DNA of 16,426 nucleotides, from the NCBI GenBank assembly GCA_034429695.1, contig DAOUGC010000013.1, positions 1 to 16,426 on the forward strand, in the 5' to 3' direction. Source of the DNA: DAOUGC01 sp034429695. Lineage in GTDB: Bacteria > Chloroflexota > Anaerolineae > Anaerolineales > Anaerolineaceae. This document shows, piece by piece, positions 1 through 6,352 of the stretch. Each line of letters begins with the position of its first letter. Within the stretch, counting starts at the first letter, position 1. The notes beneath the pieces were generated by a model. It was given only the letters and a program-made list of their open reading frames with translations. It was not told where the DNA came from and made no database searches. The translations under genes were made by a program, and so were the position numbers.

Positions 1-61
1 GATGGCTAGCAACTTCGTCTCGGTTGAATAATGCGTCATTCCTTTGGTTCCGGTCATATGA

Positions 62-99
62 AAAGCACCTCCTGCTTCTATTCTCGCATGAGGTGCTTT
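62..99. terminator. Intrinsic terminator hairpin, probably bidirectional
   Basis: A perfect 10-bp stem (AAAGCACCTC at 62-71 with GAGGTGCTTT at 90-99) encloses an 18-nt loop. On the plus strand it is followed by CTTTTTC, so it most likely ends a plus-strand gene lying left of the window. On the minus strand the stem runs into a short TTTT, so it may also stop helicase transcripts about 70 nt past their stop codon. No other T-tract hairpin serves the helicase here. Apart from this hairpin I see nothing else in the 1-169 stretch. Confidence 0.75.
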
Positions 100-169
100 C
101 TTTTTCTGTCTTGCTTTTTGGGGTCAGTTCAGCCTGGCTCGGGGTGATGATTATGCTTTTTTCGGGTGT

Positions 170-1873
170 TTACCCTGCCGTGGATACCTCAATCGGCATG
201 CGGTGAACGGTCACTTTGCCGCCCAGCACGCGCCCCACATATTCCTGGGGCACATCCACCAGTGAATGGGTGCGTTCAATGTAAATCTTGCCAATCGCAT
301 TGCCGGGGATGTTGGCATGTGCCGCAATGGCTCCCACCAGGTCGGCGGGGCGGATGTTGGCCGTGCGCCCAATGCTCAGACGCAGGCGCACCATGCCGTT
401 TTCGTGGCTCTGGCTGGATGGCGCTGCCCCATCACGCTCACGGCGCGGAGCACGCTCGCCCTGGTACGGTCGCTCCCCTGAACGGGCGCGATCGCCTTCC
501 CTGCCGCGGAAATCCCGGCGGCCACGGCGTTCCGGGCGTTCCGGCTCGGTCTCCACCAGCTCAGAGACGGGGAAGATCGGGCGCTGCTTTTCCTCAGCGC
601 GCGCCAGCTTGATCGCCGCAGCGGCGATATCCAGCGCATCGTGTCCCTGCTCCACCATGGTTTCCACCATGGTGCGCTCGTGCTTGCAACGTCCGCGCTG
701 CAGCCACATCAGCAACTGCTTCGTCAGGCGCTCATCACGCAGCTTGAGGATCTCCTCCTCGGTGGGCACGATGGCCAGGTTGATCTTGCCGCGCGTGAAA
801 CGTTCAATGTAACGCAGCTTGCGGCGCTCAGCCGGGGTCGCCAGCGAAATTGCCACACCGGTCTTGCCAGCGCGGCCCGTGCGGCCAATGCGGTGCACAT
901 AAATCTCCGCCTCGCCGGGCAGGTCATAGTTAAACACATGCGTAATGCCTTCAATGTCCAGCCCGCGGGCAGCCACATCGGTGGCAACCAGCACCTTGAT
1001 CAGGTTCTGGCGGAAGCGGCCCAGGGTGCGCTCGCGCGCATCCTGGTTCAATTCGCCGCTCAATGCCTCAGCCGGGAAGTTGCGCGCCGTCAGCGCGTTG
1101 GCAAGCTCGGTGGTGGCGCTGCGGGTGCGCACAAAGATCAGCGCGCGGCCCATGTCTTCCACCTCAAACAGGCGTGTCAGCGCGGCCACCTTGTCGTCCG
1201 CATTGACGATGTAAGCGCGCTGCTCGATGGCTTCCACCGTCATCTGTTCAGCCTGGATCGTCACCGGCTGCGGGTCGCGCATGTAACGCTCCGCCAGGCG
1301 GCGGATCTCGGGCGGCAGGGTGGCTGAGAACAGCGCAGTCTGGCGCAGAATGGGGGTGGCCCCCAGGATGGTCTCAATATCTTCAATAAAACCCATGCTG
1401 AGCATTTCATCGGCTTCGTCCAGCACCACCGTGCCCACCTGGCGCAGGTCCAGCACGTCCTTGCGCATCAGGTCCATGATGCGCCCGGGAGTACCGACGA
1501 CGATATCCACGCCGCGGCGCAATTGCCCGATCTGTGGGCCATAAGCCTGGCCGCCGTAGACCGCCAGCACACGCGCGTTGTGATGCGCGTTCAATTCGCC
1601 CAGGGCTTTGGCAACCTGCAGGGCAAGCTCGCGGGTGGGGGTCAGGATCAATGCCTGCACATATCCCACGCCTGATTGGATTGAGTTCAAAATGGGGAGG
1701 GCGTACGCCGCGGTCTTGCCGGTACCGGTCTGGGCCTGGCCAATCACATCGTTTCCGGCAATCATCAGCGGGATGATCGCCGACTGGATCGGCATGGGCG
1801 CCTGATAGCCGCACGCTTCCACGGCCTGCAGCAACTGCGGCTGCAGATTAAATTGGGTAAACTCGGTTGTCAT
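170..1873 (-). CDS. deaD/cshA-like: DEAD-box ATP-dependent RNA helicase, CshA/DeaD type with DbpA-like RNA-binding tail
   Basis: An ATP-dependent RNA helicase of 567 aa that remodels RNA in the cytoplasm, typically in ribosome assembly, RNA decay and cold adaptation. The whole motif set is present: Q motif around residues 24-30, motif I AQTGTGKT (47-54), Ia PTRELA (79-84), TPGR (128-131), DEAD (152-155), SAT (183-185), IV ALIFVRT (244-250), ATDVAARGLDI (297-307) and VI HRIGRTGR (327-334). A basic, disordered Arg/Glu/Gly-rich linker (about 440-490) leads to a domain at 494-563 resembling the DbpA/CsdA RNA-binding fold. The open frame reaches a TTG at 1876, but I start at ATG 1873 because AAGGAG (1879-1884) lies 5 nt upstream of it and only 2 nt from the TTG. 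The gene has a long structured leader containing a terminator. It could equally be named deaD, csdA or cshA; family identity is certain, exact orthology is not. Confidence 0.97.
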   Translation of the reverse strand: MTTEFTQFNLQPQLLQAVEACGYQAPMPIQSAIIPLMIAGNDVIGQAQTGTGKTAAYALPILNSIQSGVGYVQALILTPTRELALQVAKALGELNAHHNARVLAVYGGQAYGPQIGQLRRGVDIVVGTPGRIMDLMRKDVLDLRQVGTVVLDEADEMLSMGFIEDIETILGATPILRQTALFSATLPPEIRRLAERYMRDPQPVTIQAEQMTVEAIEQRAYIVNADDKVAALTRLFEVEDMGRALIFVRTRSATTELANALTARNFPAEALSGELNQDARERTLGRFRQNLIKVLVATDVAARGLDIEGITHVFNYDLPGEAEIYVHRIGRTGRAGKTGVAISLATPAERRKLRYIERFTRGKINLAIVPTEEEILKLRDERLTKQLLMWLQRGRCKHERTMVETMVEQGHDALDIAAAAIKLARAEEKQRPIFPVSELVETEPERPERRGRRDFRGREGDRARSGERPYQGERAPRRERDGAAPSSQSHENGMVRLRLSIGRTANIRPADLVGAIAAHANIPGNAIGKIYIERTHSLVDVPQEYVGRVLGGKVTVHRMPIEVSTAG

Positions 1874-1939
1874 CAAAACTCCTTAAAAATAATCCAGAAA
1901 GGGCCGTTTTGATGATCCAACCAGATTCACCCGGGTGCT

Positions 1940-1981
1940 CCGCGCTTTACCGGCTCATCCTCGCGGATGGGCCGCGCGCGG
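1940..1981 (-). promoter_or_regulatory. Structured RNA element in helicase leader
   Basis: Read on the minus strand, CCGCGC (1981-1976) pairs with GCGCGG (1945-1940). Inside lies a second stem, 1973-1965 with 1960-1952, of eight pairs and one A.C mismatch, closed by a GCGA tetraloop of the GNRA class. It lies between the leader terminator and the ribosome binding site. On the plus strand the mismatch becomes a G.U pair, so the acting strand is not settled by pairing alone. I do not recognise it as a known riboswitch class. Confidence 0.45.
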
Positions 1982-1983
1982 GC

Positions 1984-2016
1984 AACAAAAACGCCCCGCA
2001 GAAAGATCGGGGCGTT
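1984..2016 (-). terminator. Intrinsic terminator inside the helicase 5' leader (putative attenuator)
   Basis: On the minus strand AACGCCCCG (2016-2008), a 9-nt loop and CGGGGCGTT (1998-1990) form a perfect 9-bp stem. The stem-end Ts continue downstream to give TTTTTGTT. It begins about 40 nt after the likely transcription start from the 2064-2069 box and about 110 nt before the helicase ATG. No minus-strand gene lies upstream for it to terminate. It therefore either attenuates helicase expression or ends a short RNA of roughly 75 nt. Confidence 0.8.
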
Positions 2017-2063
2017 GCATGGACTGCATCAAAACAAAAACCCTGTACCGTTCGTTGGGCAGG

Positions 2064-2072
2064 ATTATACCA
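2064..2072 (-). promoter_or_regulatory. Extended -10 promoter for the helicase leader
   Basis: Minus-strand TGGTATAAT is a perfect TATAAT box with the TGn extension, giving a predicted start near 2057 and a leader of about 180 nt to the ATG at 1873. No good -35 hexamer stands 17 nt upstream, where the sequence falls in the heptad array. The TGn extension may compensate for this. Confidence 0.65.
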
Positions 2073-2079
2073 TAAAGTT

Positions 2080-2160
2080 CAGTAGGTGGTAGGTGGTAAA
2101 CAGTAGGAAGTGGTCAGACGTACGACCTACTGCCATCGACCTACTCTCTACTGTTTCAAA
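2080..2160. repeat. Inverted pair of 7-bp tandem repeat arrays
   Basis: From 2082 the sequence reads in 7-bp steps: GTAGGTG, GTAGGTG, GTAAACA, GTAGGAA, GTGGTCA. From 2126 it continues in the opposite sense: CCTACTG, CCATCGA, CCTACTC, TCTACTG. The arms share inverted matches: AAACAGTAG (2098-2106) with CTACTGTTT (2148-2156), and CAGTAGGT (2080-2087) with ACCTACTG (2125-2132). CGTACG (2119-2124) lies between the arms. The array fills the space between the divergent helicase and ABC promoters and covers both expected -35 positions. Confidence 0.7.
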
Positions 2161-2168
2161 CAACCGTT

Positions 2169-2174
2169 TATAAT
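2169..2174 (+). promoter_or_regulatory. Candidate -10 box for the ABC exporter operon
   Basis: A perfect TATAAT lies 32 nt before the TTG start at 2207, placing transcription start near 2181. The expected -35 window (2146-2151, CTCTAC) does not match consensus and lies in the heptad array. Confidence 0.5.
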
Positions 2175-2206
2175 TATCCCGTTCTTTCATCTTTAAGGAG
2201 TCCGCT

Positions 2207-2854
2207 TTGCCCGCAAAACTTTCAGCCATTGAACTGTGCAAAAAATACGGCAACCATCTGGCGCTGTCGCCCGCTTCCTTTGACCTCAACGCTAGCGAAA
2301 TCGCCATCCTCTCCGGGCCCAATGGCGCGGGCAAGACCACGCTGCTCTCCTGCCTGTCCGGCCTGATCCGCCCCACCGGCGGCACGGTGGCCGTTGAAGG
2401 CTTTGACCTGTATCGCGACGAGGTGCAGGCCCGCCGCCGCATGGTGTACGTGCCAGACATCCCGCGTTTTTACCTGGAACTGACCGCATGGGAACACCTG
2501 CATTTCATTGCCATGGCAAACGACGCCGTGAACGGCTTTGACGCCCGCGCCGAAAAGCTGCTGCGCCAGTTTGGGCTGTGGCAGGCAAAGGACCTCTTTC
2601 CGCACAACTTCTCGCGCGGCATGCGCCTGAAACTGGGTCTGGCGCTGGCATTGATCCGCCCGTTCAGCGTGCTGCTACTCGACGAGCCCACCTCGGCGCT
2701 GGATGTTGAGGGCGTTGGTGTGCTGACCGATGAACTGCGCCGCCTGCGTGGTGAAGGCGCGGCCATATTGCTTTCCACCCACGACCCCGAACTGGGCAAC
2801 CAGCTCGGCGATCGCCGCCTGAACATTCGCGACGGCGTGATCGAGGCAGCCTGA
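2207..2854 (+). CDS. ABC transporter ATP-binding protein
   Basis: A cytoplasmic ATPase subunit of 215 aa that would power the membrane partner encoded immediately downstream. Walker A GPNGAGKT is at residues 37-44, Walker B VLLLDE at 155-160, the D-loop SALD at 163-166, and the switch His is H192 in STHD. The signature is FSRGM (135-139) rather than LSGGQ. The usual Q-loop Gln is not obvious in YVPDIPRF (81-88), a pattern seen in divergent ABC-2-type ATPases. The start is TTG, chosen because AAGGAG (2195-2200) lies 6 nt upstream and the protein begins at the normal family position. Its stop TGA overlaps the permease ATG by one base, so the two are translationally coupled. The substrate cannot be read from the sequence. 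Confidence 0.93.
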   Translation: MPAKLSAIELCKKYGNHLALSPASFDLNASEIAILSGPNGAGKTTLLSCLSGLIRPTGGTVAVEGFDLYRDEVQARRRMVYVPDIPRFYLELTAWEHLHFIAMANDAVNGFDARAEKLLRQFGLWQAKDLFPHNFSRGMRLKLGLALALIRPFSVLLLDEPTSALDVEGVGVLTDELRRLRGEGAAILLSTHDPELGNQLGDRRLNIRDGVIEAA

Positions 2855-4503
2855 TGGGTTCCTTTAAAGCTGTGCACATGCTGCGCTCCCGTCAGGAAGA
2901 GCGCGAACTGCTCTACTGGCTGTCGTTTGTGGCATACGACCACCGCGACCGCTCTTTCAGCAACCGCATCTACATGGTTTACCTGATCATCTTTTTCGGG
3001 CTGTGGGCGTTCATGACCCTCAGCCTGATCGCCTCCGGCGGGGCAATTGCGCTCTCATTGTTTGAAAGCCTCCCCCCGGTTCGGCTGGCGACCCTGGCAG
3101 CCGTGCTGCTGCCCGGTGCATGGTGTCTGTACGCCCTGATAAAAGCCCTGACGCGCAGCCCGCTGGTTTTCTCAGAGACCGACGCGCACCTGATCTGCCA
3201 GATGCCGCTGGACCGCCGGCACGTGGCCTTTCGCTGGCTTTGGATGCCCTGGTTGAAGAGCGCCGTGCCGGTCTGGTTGCTGGCGGTTGCGCTGGGCTTC
3301 TCACTGGCTGAGCTGGAACTGCAGGGAACGGCCTTCGGGTTGAATTCAGCCGGGGCAAGCGCGCTCAATATTGCCTTCATCGCGCGTTACACCGGTTACG
3401 GGCTGCGCGCCATGCTTGCCATGCTGCCCTTCCAGTTTGCGCTGTTCCTGCTGCCGTGGGTGAGCGGCGTGGCGCGCGTCCACCGTGATCGCGACCGCGC
3501 CTGGCCCATCCTGCCGGCTCTGGTGTTGATCGCCGCGCTGCTGGCGCTCAGCGTGATCTCCATCACCGGTGCGGCGCCTGCCCTCAAAACCCTGGCCGAA
3601 GGGGCCACACACCCGTTGGGCGCTGGTTTTGGCGTTGGCAACCTGGGTACTGCCATGTTAATCTCCACCCTGTTTGCCGTCCTGCTGCTAACGGCGCTGC
3701 CTTTCGCTGCGCAGGGGTTCAACCTGACCCGCGCCGCTCAGGAAACGCGCTTTGCCCAGGCACGCGAAATGGCTGCCCGCTACGGCATGACCGCTTACGT
3801 GAAGGAACAACAAACCCGCGACCGGCTGGGTGTACAGCGCGACCCTGCCCGCCTGCCGCCCATGCCCAAAGCCGGGGCGCTGGTCTGGAAGGACCTGGTG
3901 CAAGCCGCACGCACCCTCACCGTGGGCAGGGCTTTTGACTGGTTCTCCATCTTCGCCATGATGGCAGCCCTGACCCTCATGCCCGACCCCGGCAGCCTGG
4001 CCTTCCTGCTGGCGGTGTGGGCCATCCGCGTTGGCAAACTGAGCGCCGACCGCCTGCGCTCTGACCTGGCATTATGGCCTCTGGCGCGCCAGTTGCCGGT
4101 CACCAGCCGTCAAATGATCCTTTACGACACCGTTCCCGCCGCGGCATTGTGCGTACTGTTCAGCCTGAGCGGGCTGGCAGTCAGCACATTGATCACCGGT
4201 GCACCGGCATGGATCTTCGCCCTGCTGCTGCCCGGCATGGCCGCCAGTGTGGCCTGGATGAGCGCCTATGACGTGATCCGCCGCTCCAGAAGCAACCTGT
4301 TGATCAACGGATCAGCCCCGGGCATCGGCGCTGGCGGCATCATCCTCGGGTTGATTTGCGGCCTGCTGCCGCTGGCGTTTCTGTTGTTTGCGTCCGGCAT
4401 TGCCGGGTTGCTGGGCGGTCTGGTGGTCGGCTGGCTGGCTGCGCTGCTCGGTCTCTCGCTTTCAGTGAACGCCATGCGCAGCCTGCGCGACGCCGAGATG
4501 TGA
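2854..4503 (+). CDS. ABC exporter permease, polytopic membrane protein
   Basis: An integral membrane protein of 549 aa, presumably the transmembrane subunit for the preceding ATPase. Hydrophobic segments lie at roughly 41-66, 77-99, 134-152, 185-205, 217-238, 264-286, 365-392, 427-448, 452-470, 492-514 and 515-538, so about ten or eleven helices. A charged loop at about 290-340 separates two halves. That arrangement suggests one polypeptide supplying both halves of the pore, as in large ABC-2-like permeases. The ATG overlaps the ATPase stop (TGATG), and no separate ribosome site is needed. The gene ends 12 nt from the convergent gene at 4516 with no convincing U-tract terminator between them. 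The function as an exporter is inferred from its partner; the cargo is unknown. Confidence 0.85.
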   Translation: MGSFKAVHMLRSRQEERELLYWLSFVAYDHRDRSFSNRIYMVYLIIFFGLWAFMTLSLIASGGAIALSLFESLPPVRLATLAAVLLPGAWCLYALIKALTRSPLVFSETDAHLICQMPLDRRHVAFRWLWMPWLKSAVPVWLLAVALGFSLAELELQGTAFGLNSAGASALNIAFIARYTGYGLRAMLAMLPFQFALFLLPWVSGVARVHRDRDRAWPILPALVLIAALLALSVISITGAAPALKTLAEGATHPLGAGFGVGNLGTAMLISTLFAVLLLTALPFAAQGFNLTRAAQETRFAQAREMAARYGMTAYVKEQQTRDRLGVQRDPARLPPMPKAGALVWKDLVQAARTLTVGRAFDWFSIFAMMAALTLMPDPGSLAFLLAVWAIRVGKLSADRLRSDLALWPLARQLPVTSRQMILYDTVPAAALCVLFSLSGLAVSTLITGAPAWIFALLLPGMAASVAWMSAYDVIRRSRSNLLINGSAPGIGAGGIILGLICGLLPLAFLLFASGIAGLLGGLVVGWLAALLGLSLSVNAMRSLRDAEM

Positions 4504-4515
4504 GTTGCACAGGCT

Positions 4516-5193
4516 TCACACCGGTTTGCCGGTCAGATCCTTGTCTTCCATTTCCCATGCGTGATCCAGTGTATGAAACGCGGTATGCCGGATTAAATAT
4601 CTAAGCGGCCAGTTGCGCGCCATTTTACCTTCCAGGTGCAGCGCCCTGATCGCGTCGCAATAACCGCTGCGGTGTGCTGCCAGACCTTCATCGGTCAGAA
4701 TGGCATCCAAAACTGCCGGCAACCCCAATTTGCGGGTCCAGTCCAACTCGGATGCGAGGGTATGGCGCACAATGTGATCGCGATCCCGTCCTCCACCGCG
4801 CGGACCACGTTTCATCTCCGGCGAGACCCGCCCCCGCACTTCGTCAAAAAATACCCAGCTTGCGCGCATCAACGCCAGTTCACGCTCCACGGTCTCTTTT
4901 GACATGGTCTGACGGTCAAAATCTGAAATGCCAAATGAAATGCCCCAGAAATCGGTTGAGCCTGTACCCGTGATTTGTTCCACCACATCCACTCCGGCAG
5001 TATCCGCAAACTCACCTTCCATGCCTGCCAGGTGCGCAACCCTGGCATAACGGGGAAGGTAGGCCAGCAAATGTTCGACCGCCACCTCTGCGGTCTTCGC
5101 CCCACGGGTCAGGCCAGGCCAGTCCTGCGCCACTGCCACCACCCGCTTGCCTTTCGGTCCTGTTTCCAGCATCACCCGTAATGGATTTGCCAT
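4516..5193 (-). CDS. DinB-like protein with HicB-like N-terminal region
   Basis: A soluble protein of 225 aa in two parts. Residues about 15-50, with the motif DWPGLTRGAKTAEVAVEHLL, resemble the HicB antitoxin fold, whose hallmark is a D-x-PG-x-x-x-x-G segment followed by a helix. Residues about 100-225 look like the DinB four-helix metal-binding bundle: H140 and H144 in RDHIVRH, then H203, H207 and H211 in RHTAFHTLDHAWEMED. DinB-fold proteins bind a divalent metal through three histidines; some are thiol-dependent transferases, many have no known role. The start is supported by GAGGAA about 5 nt upstream of ATG 5193. It stands alone, divergent from the GNAT gene at 5349 and convergent with the ABC permease. 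The DinB assignment is fairly secure; the HicB-like reading is a motif-level inference. Confidence 0.72.
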   Translation of the reverse strand: MANPLRVMLETGPKGKRVVAVAQDWPGLTRGAKTAEVAVEHLLAYLPRYARVAHLAGMEGEFADTAGVDVVEQITGTGSTDFWGISFGISDFDRQTMSKETVERELALMRASWVFFDEVRGRVSPEMKRGPRGGGRDRDHIVRHTLASELDWTRKLGLPAVLDAILTDEGLAAHRSGYCDAIRALHLEGKMARNWPLRYLIRHTAFHTLDHAWEMEDKDLTGKPV

Positions 5194-5304
5194 GTTTCCT
5201 CTCTGTTCAAACCTGATAAACCTTATTTTTGGATGTATTTTATCCTAATATGGACGCAACACGCCACAGAATAAATAAACGCGCAATATATTATTCAACT
5301 CGAC

Positions 5305-5310
5305 TATAAT
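5305..5310 (+). promoter_or_regulatory. Candidate -10 box for the GNAT gene
   Basis: TATAAT at 5305-5310 predicts a start near 5317 and a leader of about 32 nt holding AGGAA (5336-5340), 8 nt before the ATG. A second weaker GATAAT follows at 5314-5319. No convincing -35 hexamer is visible. Confidence 0.5.
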
Positions 5311-5348
5311 AGGGATAATCATCGCCACTCCCATCAGGAACCCACACC

Positions 5349-6305
5349 ATGGACATCATTGCATTTCGACCTGAATTAATCGCGCCGTCTGCCGCGTTGT
5401 TTGTCGAGAATTTCCGCCGTCAACGGCGCGCCAACCCATTGCTGCCGACCCACATGGAGAACCATGATGGCATTTGCGCCCGTATTGAAGAATGGGCATC
5501 GTTTTGCCCTGGCGTGGCCGCCGTGCAGGATGGGGAATTGCTCGGGTACATGCTGTGGGTGGAGCCGGACCAGTTCCGCGGGGCTGACCGCAAGGGCGCT
5601 TACGTGGCTGAGTGGGCGCATGGGGCCGTCCCCGGCATGAAGAACAAAATTTACCGCAGCCTGTATCGCGAGGCATCCAGCCAGTGGACGGCGCATGGCT
5701 GCGGCGTGCATGCCATCAGCCTGCTTGCCAGTGACGAGGAAGCCCTGCAAACCTGGTTTTGGAGCGGGTTTGGCCTGACCGTGGTGGATGCGCTGCGCTC
5801 GATCACCCCGCTGTATGCCCCCGCCCCGGCCGGGTTGCACATCCGCAAAGCCACCCCTGCGGACGCCAACCGGCTGGCAGACATTGAAGCCGAACACTGG
5901 CGGCATTACGCCGCACCGCCGGTGTACATGCGCCCCCAGGCGCCCGATGACGCTGCAGCCTTCACCACATTTTTGGAAAACAGCGAGAACGGCGTGTGGC
6001 TGGCGCTGGACTGTGACATCACCGCCGGTTACATGCGTTTTGAGGGTGCATCCGAAGGCGCGGCTGACGTTGTGGCCGATGACGCCACCATTGCCTGCAC
6101 CGGTGCATACGTGCGCCCTGCCTACCGCGGACGGCGCATCTCACCCGCCCTGCTGGACGCCGCCCTCATTGACTTCTCTACACGCGGCTACCAGCGCTGC
6201 GCCGTGGATTTCGAATCGATCAATCCTGAGGCTTCCGCCTTCTGGATGACCCATTTCAAAGCGGTTTGCTATTCACTATTGCGCGTACCTGAGGTGCTTG
6301 CATAG
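5349..6305 (+). CDS. Tandem GNAT-fold acetyltransferase
   Basis: A protein of 318 aa, about twice the length of a single GNAT domain. The N-terminal half (about 1-150) has the looks of a degenerate GNAT domain, with the segments GELLGYMLWVE and EAWFWSGFG-like spacing (133-142). The C-terminal half (about 163-315) starts with the typical LHIRKATPADANRLADIE. It contains the acetyl-CoA loop region VRPAYRGRRISPALL (255-269) and ends with the family's ASAFWMTHFK helix-strand segment (296-304). GNATs transfer acetyl from acetyl-CoA to amines; here the substrate is unknown. The pyrophosphate-binding loop in the C-terminal half is YRGRRIS instead of the ideal Q/RxxGxG/A. The WD40 lipoprotein gene follows after 47 nt on the same strand, so cotranscription is possible. 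Confidence 0.8.
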   Translation: MDIIAFRPELIAPSAALFVENFRRQRRANPLLPTHMENHDGICARIEEWASFCPGVAAVQDGELLGYMLWVEPDQFRGADRKGAYVAEWAHGAVPGMKNKIYRSLYREASSQWTAHGCGVHAISLLASDEEALQTWFWSGFGLTVVDALRSITPLYAPAPAGLHIRKATPADANRLADIEAEHWRHYAAPPVYMRPQAPDDAAAFTTFLENSENGVWLALDCDITAGYMRFEGASEGAADVVADDATIACTGAYVRPAYRGRRISPALLDAALIDFSTRGYQRCAVDFESINPEASAFWMTHFKAVCYSLLRVPEVLA

Positions 6306-6352
6306 TCGTGTAGATCCATCATCCAACTCTCTTGCATATACGGGGGAATGAC

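Noticed and set aside
2..31. Short frame ending at TAA 31, possibly the last codons of a plus-strand gene from the left
   Set aside because: Only about ten codons are visible, too few to recognise; the terminator at 62-99 makes an upstream plus-strand gene likely, but its frame cannot be proved.
24..206. 60-residue hydrophobic frame
   Set aside because: It runs through the terminator hairpin and into the helicase 3' end, has no ribosome site and no family features.
651..673. Direct repeat TCCACCATGGT with 12-nt period
   Set aside because: It encodes a TMVE-TMVE duplication in the helicase; a minor coding repeat with no sign of a regulatory or mobile role.
641..1327. Long plus-strand frame opposite the helicase
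   Set aside because: It is antisense to well-conserved helicase motifs and is explained by codon bias in GC-rich DNA.
4520..4533. Small hairpin ACCGG-TTTG-CCGGT between convergent genes
   Set aside because: It lies inside the DinB-like coding sequence and has no T tract, so I do not call it a terminator.
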